Shown here: piece after piece, positions 12,001-19,084 of the stretch
Numbering within the stretch: position 1 is the stretch's first letter
Layout of the letters: each line of letters begins with the position of its first letter
Assembly: GCA_011033025.1 (NCBI GenBank)
Contig: WFMF01000617.1
Span: forward strand, 1-64,000
From: Beroe forskalii
Lineage: Eukaryota > Ctenophora > Nuda > Beroida > Beroidae
DNA length: 64,000 bases
Direction of reading: 5' to 3'
Program-made: the position numbers and the translations under genes
The notes under the pieces: model-generated
The model's input: the letters and a program-made list of their open reading frames with translations, nothing else
The model's database searches: none
What the model was told of the DNA's origin: nothing

Positions 12001-12846
12001 AGTCATTATGAAAAATATGATAAGAAAACAACTTGCAAATAACCGTGTGAAAACGCTTATCTTCGAAATGTTTATCTAAGTTTAGATAGATGAATTCAGA
12101 ATTCAATGATATTATCGGAGACTAAGGAAATTATCAATGACGAGCGTGTTTCCTTTCTCTCCATCGTTATAAAGTTTGCAAATTAAAAATATTGCTTGAA
12201 TTTACATCGAACATCAGCATTCAGCATTACTGTATACAATCTTATTACAAACTCCACGATAACTCCATATAAGAATCGTGGACTTCCCCTCTAAAATCCC
12301 CTCTCCTCTCGACAGTCCCTCCTCTAAATTGATCCCTTCTCTAGATTAAAATAATCCTCTCGGAATTTATCCCCCTCTCCTCTTTTTCTCTTAAACCCCC
12401 CTCTCCTCTTTTTCTCTTAAACCCCCCTCTCCTCTTTTTCTCTTAAACCCCCCTCTCCTCTTTTTCTCTTAAACCCCCCTCTCCTCTTTATCTCTGACAC
12501 CCTCTCCTCTTTATCTCTGACACCCTCTCTTTATCTCTGACACCCTCCTTTCCTCTTTATCTCTGACACCCCCCTCTCCTCTTTATCTCTTAAACCCCCC
12601 TCTCCTCTTTATCTCTGACACCCCCCTCTCCTCTTTTTCTCTTAAACCCCCCTCTCCTCTTTACCTCTGACACCCTCCTTTCCACAGTCCCTCAAAGAAC
12701 ACGAGGAAGAGTACGAGCATGACAAGCAGAAGTTGTGGCGGAGACACCTCCGACTCCGGGATTTCCTGTGTCAGTTGAAGGGATCCAACGTTCTCACCAT
12801 CCCTGGCATCCCACTCAACCCTGGGATTAGGAAGTTCTCAGGTTAG
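2972..12846 (+). CDS. MXD-like: MXD/MAD-like bHLH-leucine zipper repressor, whole gene with duplicated 5' exons
   Basis: I assembled this gene by eye from exons whose AG/GT borders and phases agree: 2972-3026, 3281-3398, 3956-4042, 4223-4357 (copy A), or 6876-6930, 7182-7299, 9038-9124, 9307-9441 (copy B), then shared 11462-11648 and 12688-12846. Either route totals 741 nt, or 246 residues, close to vertebrate MXD proteins (about 210-230). The N-terminus MSLDVLLEAADVLEKQKV matches the Sin3-interaction domain (SID) of Mad proteins, and a bHLH of MXD type follows. Known role of the family: nuclear heterodimer with Max that binds CACGTG E-boxes and recruits Sin3/HDAC, opposing Myc. The + strand bHLH and zipper exons have long pyrimidine-rich sequence just upstream. 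The last codon context is ambiguous (TAG stop or donor). MNT is the main alternative within the family. Confidence 0.8.
3281..3398 (+). CDS. MXD-like: MXD-like exon 2, copy A
   Basis: The acceptor CCTTTCAG and donor TTCAG|GTAAGT frame 118 nt, entering in phase 1 and leaving in phase 2. It encodes ASILTSMHEYDKNFTNGK and then a Ser/Thr/Gln-rich linker. ASIL continues the SID helix. A second strong donor (ATG|GTAAGAG, exon end 3328) inside the exon could give a shorter form, but its phase would need a different partner exon. Copy B differs by one synonymous base. Confidence 0.75.
3956..4042 (+). CDS. MXD-like: MXD-like exon 3, copy A
   Basis: This 87-nt exon runs from acceptor ACTTCAG to donor CTCAG|GTTTGC, phase 2 to phase 2. 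It encodes an acidic/His-rich linker starting SMLDDLEQPGPSNLLISEDH. It is a multiple of three, so it can be skipped or included twice without breaking frame. Copy B (9038-9124) differs by one synonymous base (TCA/TCT serine). The linker has no recognised domain. Confidence 0.7.
4223..4357 (+). CDS. MXD-like: MXD-like exon 4, copy A
   Basis: This 135-nt exon runs from acceptor CACTATTTCAG to donor CACAA|GTAAGA, phase 2 to phase 2. It encodes a basic, Ser-rich linker (PSYLSTRKRPPLSASNYTIL...) before the bHLH; STRKRPP could serve as a nuclear-localisation patch (inference). Copy B (9307-9441) differs by one synonymous base (TGT/TGC cysteine). Confidence 0.7.
5018..5779. other. Spacer between the MXD blocks with a CG-rich core
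   Basis: Not shared between the blocks. About 5365-5475 is CpG-rich in an AT-rich setting and contains GCGCCAAA (5410-5417), which fits the E2F consensus. It lies upstream of the copy B SID exon, so it is a candidate promoter for that copy. No convincing ORF. Promoter role is inference. Confidence 0.35.
6876..6930 (+). CDS. MXD-like: MXD-like SID exon, copy B
   Basis: Identical in coding sequence to 2972-3026, with the same ATG and the same donor GTAAGT in phase 1. Upstream and downstream intronic sequence differs at scattered positions and small indels, so it is not a perfect copy of the contig segment. Conservation of frame and splice sites argues that this exon is usable. Confidence 0.75.
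7182..7299 (+). CDS. MXD-like: MXD-like exon 2, copy B
   Basis: Same borders, phases and encoded peptide as 3281-3398. The single coding difference is GTT to GTC (valine). It enters in phase 1, so it can follow only a SID exon. A splice from exon 4 of copy A (phase 2) into this exon would break the frame, which favours copy B being used from its own start. Confidence 0.75.
7751..8928. promoter_or_regulatory. GC-richer segment unique to block B; candidate promoter or inserted element
   Basis: Block A is continuous here, so this is an insertion in B or a deletion in A. It contains two CACGTG E-boxes (8569-8574, 8588-8593), an E2F-type GGCGGGAA (8542-8549) and a TATATA at about 8639, in that order. 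The left edge TTCCTGTTCCC (7751-7761) is inverted at 8854-8864, and GCGCCTGCA/TGCAGGCGC form a hairpin near the right edge, which also fits a mobile element. CACGTG is the binding site of Mad/Max, so self-regulation is possible (inference). Confidence 0.4.
9038..9124 (+). CDS. MXD-like: MXD-like exon 3, copy B
   Basis: Same borders and encoded peptide as 3956-4042, with one synonymous difference. The intron before it contains a 1.2-kb GC-richer segment (7751-8928) that copy A lacks. Phase 2 entry means it could also be joined from exon 4 of copy A, giving a repeated linker. Confidence 0.7.
9307..9441 (+). CDS. MXD-like: MXD-like exon 4, copy B
   Basis: Same borders and encoded peptide as 4223-4357, with one synonymous difference. 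It is the copy nearest the shared bHLH exon, so the simplest transcript joins 9441 to 11462 in phase 2 (AA + G = Lys). Confidence 0.7.
10209..11461. other. MXD intron before the bHLH exon, ending in a long CT-rich tract
   Basis: No ORF. A short tandem ACCCAGCTTTTCT repeat lies at 10957-10990. From about 11080 to 11460 the + strand is almost only C and T (CCTCCTCC, CCCCTC), ending at the bHLH acceptor. The tract could form triplex DNA or act as an extended polypyrimidine tract (inference). Confidence 0.6.
11462..11648 (+). CDS. MXD-like: MXD-like bHLH exon (shared)
   Basis: The acceptor CTCCTCTCAG follows a pyrimidine tract of several hundred bases, and the exon ends at donor ATCCAG|GTAATG in phase 0. 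It encodes SIHNQMEKNRRAQLRVYMGN, a loop with IPSGPNRRKLTT, then helix 2 (LTLLQNARAYIQ). The basic region has the H-N-E/Q-x-E-K-N-R-R pattern of Mad/MXD proteins, in which His, Glu and Arg contact CACGTG (family knowledge); here Gln stands where MXD1 has Glu in HNEMEKNRR, and the following EKNRR is kept. It is present once, so both 5' exon sets must share it. Confidence 0.85.
12290..12687 (+). repeat. CT-rich tandem repeat ending at the zipper-exon acceptor
   Basis: A unit of about 26 bp, CCCCCCTCTCCTCTTTTTCT plus CTTAAA, with variants reading TTTATCTCTGACAC, is repeated many times and stops at TTTCCACAG|TCC. It is intronic in the MXD-like gene. Confidence 0.85.
12688..12846 (+). CDS. MXD-like: MXD-like leucine-zipper / C-terminal exon
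   Basis: The acceptor TTTCCACAG follows a CT-rich tandem repeat. Phase 0 reading gives SLKEHEEEYEHDKQKLWRRH, then RLRDFLCQL and a Pro/Ile-rich tail ending IRKFSG and TAG at 12844-12846. The charged heptad-like stretch is in the position of the MXD zipper that pairs with Max. The stop lies inside TCAG|GTTAGT, which would also serve as a splice donor at 12841, so a further C-terminal exon cannot be excluded. Confidence 0.7.
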   Translation, partial: SLKEHEEEYEHDKQKLWRRHLRLRDFLCQLKGSNVLTIPGIPLNPGIRKFSG

Positions 12847-13514
12847 TGGACTGGGGGTGGGATGTGTTTTGTAGGGGGCATATTTTGCTGTTGAGTCCCG
12901 CTTCATTCAATTCATATTTGTATCTATTTATCTATCATATTATGAAATAATTATGATATTAGCAAAAATATTTAACTAGCAAAAATATTCAATTTATTTC
13001 AAACTGATTTAAGGTAGGAAGTAGGAACCTTCTTCAAACTTTTTCAAAAGTGTTTGCATCTGGCTGCTCAAGATCCTGTTTGGCTCAGGGATGACGCCAA
13101 ACGAAGTTTCTTGTGGCAAGAAATTGTTAAGATATCTGAGTTGAGGGAAGGTTGTCAATGTTAAATTGATATTTTCATAGCCATGATTTTGCTCCGTGGT
13201 CCCTTGAATGTCCAAAACCTAAAGGATCTGATTGAAAATGTTATCAAAGATTACATGCAATATTATTAATTTCTTGCGTATTTGAATTGAATTCATTTCT
13301 TGCGCACCTACTGTATAGAATGTGCAAAAAAGCTCATTATTATACTTTAGATCATGAGTTCACTTATTATTCACTGAACCTGGAGAAACAAAGTTTTTGT
13401 ACTGCCCAATGGCAATGAACTCAAAAATCTCAATAGCATTCGTATCTTTAGATAACCGTACGCTATCTCCCTCGTGACCTCCGCAACCAACCATGTACAA
13501 CTGGCCTCCCATTG
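12847..13514. other. Spacer downstream of the MXD-like gene
   Basis: AT-rich. A 68-codon - strand ORF (13009-13215) matches nothing I recognise, so I do not call it a gene. The remainder could be 3' UTR or intron of either neighbour. Confidence 0.4.
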
Positions 13515-13990
13515 CAGTGTTATCAGGGTCTGGGGATTGCAGTGTTATCAGGGTCTGGAGATTGCAGTGTTATCAGGGTCTGGGGGATTGCATTGTTGTC
13601 AGCGTATGGGGATTGCAGTGTTGTCAGGGTCTGGAGATTGCAGTGTTATCAGGGTCTGGGGATTGCAGTGTTATCAGGGTCTGGGGATTACAGTGTTGTC
13701 AGGGTCTGGAGGATTGCAGTGTTATCAGGGTCTGGAGGATTGTAGTGTTGTCAGCGTCTGGGGATTGCAGTGTTGTCAGGGTCTGGAGATTGCAGTGTTA
13801 TCAGGGTCTGGGGATTGCAGTGTTATCAGGGTCTGGGGATTGCAGTGTTATCAGGGTCTGGGGATTGCAGTGTTATTAGGGTCTGGGGATTGCAGTGTTG
13901 TCAGGGTCTGGGGATTGCAGTGTTGTCAGTCCCTGGGGATTGCGTGTTGTCAGGGTCTGGGGATTGCAGAGTTGTCAGGGTCTGGGGATT
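13515..13990 (+). repeat. 25-bp minisatellite, left part
   Basis: Tandem copies of GGGGATTGCAGTGTTATCAG plus GGTCT, with some copies one base longer. Because 25 is not a multiple of 3, all three + frames stay open here. The same unit resumes at 15373, so the array is interrupted by the intervening retroelement sequence. Confidence 0.95.
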
Positions 13991-14125
13991 GTAGAATTAA
14001 AAAAACAGAATTAAACATAAATTGTCCGAAGAAGCACTAACACTTCTGTCTGGACGTATTATACATTAATCAAATTCACATATTATTCACTGTCTTAAAA
14101 CACCGAAAAAGTTGGCAGCAAAAGT

Positions 14126-15295
14126 TCATGATTTAGCGCCGTATGCTTTGCTTTGCAACTTAGCATTTATTGCCATAGCTCTCTTGAGCAAGCCATCAGC
14201 AGTGCTACCAGTTGCTCCTGTACATGCGACAGGGGCAGGGGCAGGCTTCGAGGGGGCAGGGGCAGGCTTCGAGGGGGCAGCAGAAGGCTTCGAGGGCGCA
14301 GGAGTTGTCTTCGAAGGGGCGGGAGCGGTCTTTGAGGGGGCAGGATTTAAGGGGGCAGGCTTCGAAGGCGCAGGAGTAGTCTTCGGAGGGGCGGGAGCGG
14401 TCTTTGAGGGGGCAGGAGCAGTCAGAGAGCTTGCAGCTGGTACAAGTTGGTTGCGGGTTGTTGGTGACTGATCACACCAAACTTCACCTCTTGAGATGTA
14501 GAAGTGGTGATCCGGGTTAGCTGTCTTCCTCGCTTTCATGAGTTCAACCAGTTTCTTCCGTCCCTCTCTCTCCTCATGAGTCAGGTCCGGTGCTACAAAC
14601 ACTCGCCGAGTAGCTGGGATGTCTCGGAATCTCTTCCCACATTTCCGTAAACGGACAGCTGCATCACCATTTGTTAGACAGACTTTGATGGGACGGGGTC
14701 TGTCAGTGCTCTTCCTCCCCAACCTTTCACAGAAGCTGACGTGAGGCTTCTCTCCAACTTTACAGAACAAGTCACCAACCGCCTTCTCTACCTCAACACC
14801 GTCATCTTCCTCAACACCGAACAGAATGATGTTCCTGCTCCTGTCCTCTGTTTTCACAACGTTCTCAACAACACCAGCAATTTCCTCGGCAGAAACCATT
14901 GGAACCTGGGTACTGAAACTGTATGCAACAGCATCGCTGTAACTCTTCAATTCAGATTTCAGCGTCGTCTGAAGTTTACACACGGTTTCACTCTGACTCT
15001 CACTAAACTGTTTCCTTTGATTCTGAAGCTCATTCTTTTGCAGTCTGATGACTTCCTCCTTCAGCTGATCGACTTTTCCTGTTGAGATTCTCAGACCATC
15101 GTAACACAGCTTTAGTTGTTGAAGAGTTTCCACTAACCATATTGACACGACCTCTTTCTTGTAATCCGTACCCGCAAACACATCACGAGGCATTTTATAG
15201 ATATCGGGACATTTAGTTTGAAGCGAGAACTCATGTAACCTGGTAGAAACATCAAACAGGACATTCTGAGCGTTTTCCAATGAATACTGATCCAT
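14126..15295 (-). CDS. LINE-type ORF1 protein (non-LTR retrotransposon)
   Basis: An intact 389-codon ORF. The N-terminal part (about 1-115) is helical and coiled-coil-like (LKEEVIRLQKNELQNQRKQF). About 150-265 has the ORF1p RRM-like signature: RNIILFGVEEDDG, then CERLGRKSTDRPRPIKV and VFVAPDLTHEEREGRKKLVE. This is followed by a CTD-like stretch (PDHHFYISRGEVWCDQ). The tail is a Pro/Ala/Ser/Lys repeat (PAPSK units). ORF1 proteins of this kind bind element RNA and act as chaperones (family knowledge). No reverse transcriptase ORF is next to it. The whole segment (about 13991-15372) sits inside one minisatellite, which marks it as an insertion. Confidence 0.8.
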   Translation of the reverse strand: MDQYSLENAQNVLFDVSTRLHEFSLQTKCPDIYKMPRDVFAGTDYKKEVVSIWLVETLQQLKLCYDGLRISTGKVDQLKEEVIRLQKNELQNQRKQFSESQSETVCKLQTTLKSELKSYSDAVAYSFSTQVPMVSAEEIAGVVENVVKTEDRSRNIILFGVEEDDGVEVEKAVGDLFCKVGEKPHVSFCERLGRKSTDRPRPIKVCLTNGDAAVRLRKCGKRFRDIPATRRVFVAPDLTHEEREGRKKLVELMKARKTANPDHHFYISRGEVWCDQSPTTRNQLVPAASSLTAPAPSKTAPAPPKTTPAPSKPAPLNPAPSKTAPAPSKTTPAPSKPSAAPSKPAPAPSKPAPAPVACTGATGSTADGLLKRAMAINAKLQSKAYGAKS

Positions 15296-15372
15296 GGTGA
15301 CAGGAGATATACTTGTACAATCTTATACACGTTAGCTGTATTCCATGTATATCATGAGCAGGTAACAAACAG

Positions 15373-16015
15373 TAGTGTTATCAGAGTTTGGGGATTGCAG
15401 TGTTATCAGGGTCTGGGGATTGCAGTGTTATCAGGGTCTGGGGGATTTCAGTGTTGTCAGGGTCTGGGGATTGCAGTGTTATCAAGGTCTGGGGGATTTC
15501 AGTGTTGTCAGGGTCTGGGGATTGCAGTGTTATCAGGGTCTGGGGATTACAGTGTTGTCAGGGTCTGGAGGATTGCAGTGTTATCAGGGTCTGGGTATTG
15601 CAGTGTTGTCAGGGTCTGGAGGATTGCAGTGTTGTCAGGGTCTGGGGATTACAGTGTTTTCAGGGTCTGGGGATTGCAGTGTTGTCAGGGTCTGGGGATT
15701 GCAGTGTTATCAGGGTCTGGGGATTGCAGTGTTATCGGGGTCTGGGAATTGCAGTGTTCCAGTGTTGTCAGGGTCTGGGGATTGTAATGTTATCAGGGTC
15801 TGGGGATTGCAGTGTTATCAGGGTCTGGGGATTGCAGTGTTATCAGGGTCTGGGGATCGCAGTGTTATCAGGGTCTGGGGATTGCAGTGTTATCAGGGTC
15901 TGGGGATTGCAGTGATGTCAGGGTCTGGAGGATTGCAGTGTTCCAGTGTTGTCAGGGTCTGAGGATTTTAGTGTTATCAGGCTCTGGGGATTGCATCGTT
16001 ATCAGGGTCTGGGGA
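15373..16015 (+). repeat. 25-bp minisatellite, right part
   Basis: Same unit and orientation as 13515-13990, with similar variants (TTATCAGGG and TTGTCAGGG). Two copies carry an 8-9 bp extension (GTGTTCCAGTGTT). Long apparent ORFs here are an effect of the repeat. Confidence 0.95.
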
Positions 16016-16243
16016 AAGTGAGGTTGAAATGTGGTATTAATATAAGATATCAAAATATTATCGACGAATTATTTGGAATGTGTCAATGTTGTGCTGTGGA
16101 TTCAGTTGTAGCATTGGATGTGCCCTATCTACAAATTATTAGGTACTAAATTCATTGAAAATTTAACACATGTGGACTTGTTAAAGTATTCAAATCAAAC
16201 TAAATAAGCAAATAATGGAAATGAACTGATTAATATTACTCAC

Positions 16244-16453
16244 TGAGCAGAATGTTGTCACAAAAGTGGACATATGCCCCTCCCTGATATACGTTCACAG
16301 CAAAGTTCGTGTTAACGTTGATACAGGCCTCCCAACTTGCCATGCTCGCTACACATCCATCGTCCGGATCATACCAGTCATCGTAAAACCTGTGGTTGTT
16401 TGGAACATACCAATGTGGAACAGAAAAATATGTTTCTGCCGGTGCCTTTGGTA
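16244..16453 (-). CDS. Discoidin-like domain 2, second part (exon 5), frame uncertain
   Basis: Open - strand frame with KAPAETYFSVPHWYVPNNHR, DGCVASMASWEACIN and VNVYQGGAYVHFCDNILL, ending at donor CTCA|GTGAGT. The Tyr/Asp-rich stretch with a Cys pair parallels exon 2 of the same gene. The only nearby acceptor (TTTCTAG, 16454-16460) gives a phase that does not match exon 4 (off by one). Confidence 0.45.
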
Positions 16454-18935
16454 CTAGAAAATTAGAAAAGTAGTTGTATTTCATGTAATTCATTTGGAGC
16501 TTGGATTATTGATGTTTTGGGATGTTGAAGCAACACAACTTACTACTTTACTAGAACTTGTAGAGTTCTAGGTAAAGTTTCTCCTTATTAAAACGTCCTA
16601 ACTTCCCCTCACCTGTATACAATCCCCGCAAAGTGTATCACCACGTTCTCTCCGAAGTCGAAGTTCATCCAGACACTGCCATAGTATGGCAGTGCCATGG
16701 CTGCTGTACTGAGGGACAGGTCAATGGCCCCCGCAGCGGGACAGCAAGTGGTGGTGGACTCGGTGGCGGACATGGGGGTCAGCAGGAGCAGATCAGTGTC
16801 GTCAAACAGGAGCAGGTACTCCATGGCTGCAGGAAATTAGAAGTGTTAGGGATGGGGGACAGGAGGATGTGGGGGTCAGGAGGCGGATGTATGGGGGACA
16901 GGAGGTGGAAAGGGGGGACAGAAGGTGGACAGGGGGGTCAGGAGGTGGACATGGGGGTCAGAAGGTGGACATGGGGGACAGGAGGTGGACATGGGGGACA
17001 GGAGGTGGACATGGGGGACAGGTGGACAGGGGGGTCAGGAGGAGGACATGGGGGTCAGGAGGTGGACATGGTGGTCAGGAGGTGGACATGGGGGGTCAGG
17101 AGGTGGACAGGGGGGTCAGAAGGTGGACATGGGGGACAGGAGGAGGACATGGGGGTCAGGAGGTGGACATGGGGGTCAGGAGGTGGACAGGGGGTCAGGA
17201 GGAGGACATGGGGGGTCAGGGAGGAGGACATGGGGGTCAGGAGGAGGAGGACAGGGGGTCAGGGAGGAGGACATGGGGACAGGAGGTGGACATGGGGACA
17301 GGAGGACATGGGGGACAGGAGGTGGACATGGGGGTCAGGAGGAGGACATGGGGGTCAGGAGGTGGACATGGGGGACAGGAGGTGGACATGGGGGTCAGGA
17401 GGTGGACATGGGGGACAGGAGGAGGACATGGGGGTCAGGAGGACATGGGGGTCAGGAGGTGGACATGGGGGTCAGGAGGTGGACATGGTGGTCAGGAGGA
17501 GGACATGGGGGTCAGGAGGTGGACATGGGGGTCAGGAGGTGGACATCGGGGGTCAGGAGGTGGACAGGGGGGTCAGGAGGTGGACAGGGGGGTCAGGAGG
17601 TGGACATGGGGGTCAGGAGGTGGACATGGGGGGTCAGGAGGTGGACAGGGGGGACAGGAGGACGTGGGGGACAGGAGGACATGGGGGTCAGGAGGATATG
17701 GGGGACAGAAGGCGCAGGGAGGTGTCGTCAAACAGTGCCAGGACTGTATGGCTGCAGGGATTAAGAGGTGTTATAGATGGGGGTCAGGAGGTGGACATGG
17801 GGGTCAGGAGGTGGACATGGGGGTCAGGAGGTGGACATGGGGGTCATGAGGTGGACATGGGGGACAGGAGGTGGATATGGGGGACAGAAGGTGGACAGGG
17901 GGGTCAGGAGGTGGATATGGGGGTCAGGAGGTGGACATGGGGGACAGGAGGTGGACATGGGGGACAGGAGGTGGACATGGGGGTCAGTAGGAGCAGGTCA
18001 GGGTCGTCAAACAGTCTGGACTTATTACTCACAATCTGGACGTATTACTCACAATCTGTCAAGATGACGATCTCCAGTACAAAGATATGCCCTTCGGCCT
18101 TGCTGAAGTGCACGGTGTCCCCATATGCCATGTTGCAGAGTATCTTGTGCGTTTGTTCCTCCCTAGTGAGACCAGAATATCCTAGGTCCACCGTGCCACA
18201 CACGACTTCGGCCGTTGCGTCTGTATCTTCGCTGTTTATAACACTGACCTGCAACCAAACTATACATCTCATGCTAAATCTCAATTATAAAATTAGTATG
18301 ATATCAACTAGAACTGAATAACAGCTGATTTTATAGCCAATTGTACCCTACAGTGCATATGAATGTTCCTGCCAAATGTTTCATACTTTGAAAGGCGATA
18401 TTGAAACTGAATTGGCTGACTTAAACCAACCTTCATTCCGGTTTCATTATCCAGACAATCCTGGTACGAAGTAACATCCTGTACACAGGGACTCTCTGCA
18501 TCGAAGTAATCGGTATAGTACCGTCCTGTAACTATCACCCCGTAGATATTGTAATTCCCCGTCAAAAGCACTTGCATCCAAGCCTCTCCACTTTCATCAG
18601 CATCTACCCTGGTTTTGGTGGTGTAGAGATAGTCAATCGCGTTCATAGGACCCTCCTCGTCTCCCCCGTCAGATGAGGCAGAGACGAAAAGGGGATTGGC
18701 TTCCCCCAAGATGAAGTTTCTGTTGTCATCATCATTCGTTTCTGCCGATAAACCTGTAATTTGTGAAAAGGGTTGAGGTCAGTTGTTTGTCAGTTGGAAT
18801 GATTTGAAAGATAGTTTAGAAATTGGTGCTGTTTTTGAAAATTCATTTAATGTTCTATGTATCCATCATAAGTAACATACCTTGGTAGACTGGGAAACAC
18901 AGCAGAAATGTCCCCCACAATGAGATCATCCACAT
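16244..18935 (-). CDS. Secreted protein with discoidin (F5/8 type C)-like domains, partial
   Basis: Exons read on -: 18881-18935 (signal peptide MWMISLWGTFLLCFPVYQ), 18431-18753, 18053-18248, 16613-16826, 16244-16453. Phases of the first four agree (1, 0, 1). Domain 1 is built from exons 2-3: NAIDYLYTTKTRVDADESGEAWMQV then IYGVIVTGRYY, and later VVCGTVD...ILCN...GHIFVLEIVI, which fits the galactose-binding-like fold of F5/8C and fucolectin-type modules. Exons 4-5 look like a second copy (AIDLSLST, VWMNFDFGENVVIHFAGIVY). Exon 5 is coding-like, but its open frame is one base out of phase with exon 4, so a small indel or a missed exon is likely. The 3' end was not found. Such proteins often bind cell-surface sugars, but the ligand here is unknown. 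Confidence 0.55.
16613..16826 (-). CDS. Discoidin-like domain 2, first half (exon 4)
   Basis: Acceptor CCTGCAG|CCATGG and donor TACAG|GTGAGG on the - strand, phase 1 to 2. It encodes LLFDDTDLLLLTPMSATEST, CCPAAGAIDLSLSTAAM and VWMNFDFGENVVIHFAGIVY. The stretch LLTPMSAT is one unit of the 20-bp repeat that fills the adjacent intron. Confidence 0.55.
16830..18000 (+). repeat. 20-bp G-rich minisatellite in an intron of the discoidin-like gene
   Basis: Tandem units GGAGGTGGACATGGGGGTCA with variants (AGGAGGACATGG, GGGGACAGG). Long + strand ORFs across it are artefacts. At 17720-17775 and 17985-18015 the array contains pieces resembling the edge of exon 4 (GTCGTCAAACAG...TGGCTGCAGG). The - strand is C-rich and the + strand has dense G runs. 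Confidence 0.95.
18053..18248 (-). CDS. Discoidin-like domain 1, second half (exon 3)
   Basis: Acceptor TTGCAG|GTCAGT and donor GATT|GTGAGTAA on the - strand; phase 0 in, phase 1 out. It encodes VVCGTVDLGYSGLTREEQTH, ILCNMAYGDTVHFSK and a closing strand HIFVLEIVILTD. CG...C...G...V...L.L.EV matches the end of F5/8C-like domains. The donor sequence ATTACTCACAATCTG (+ strand) is duplicated just beyond it (18025-18039 and 18045-18059). Confidence 0.6.
18431..18753 (-). CDS. Discoidin-like domain 1, first half (exon 2)
   Basis: A 323-nt exon with acceptor AATTACAG|GTTT and donor ATGAAG|GTTGGT on the - strand. It contains the run AIDYLYTTKTR, the W-M-Q-V core strand, IYGVIVTGRYYTDYF, and a C-x9-C pair (SPCVQDVTSYQDCLD). 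A paired Cys in a loop is common in secreted invertebrate F5/8C modules. Confidence 0.6.
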
Positions 18936-19084
18936 CTTAGCAGCTTTTTAGTGCTTACATCGCTGCAATATAAGGTTAAAGGTAGTCCTATAGAGAATAA
19001 AGATGTGTTATCATGAACGAATGTAGCGAGTTTGATAATTCCAAATATTACTCTAACTGGAAGTTCGAGTGTTATTATGATGTT

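Noticed and set aside
13515..16015. CRISPR-like array
   Set aside because: Units are contiguous 25-mers without unique spacers, and the genome is eukaryotic.
13474..16021. Several overlapping + strand ORFs with QCYQGLGIAVLSGSG-like repeats
   Set aside because: The 25-bp repeat unit keeps all three frames open. No start context or exon structure supports a protein.
16633..18321. A 562-codon Gly/Trp-rich + strand ORF
   Set aside because: It is the 20-bp intronic minisatellite read in the antisense direction of a better supported gene.
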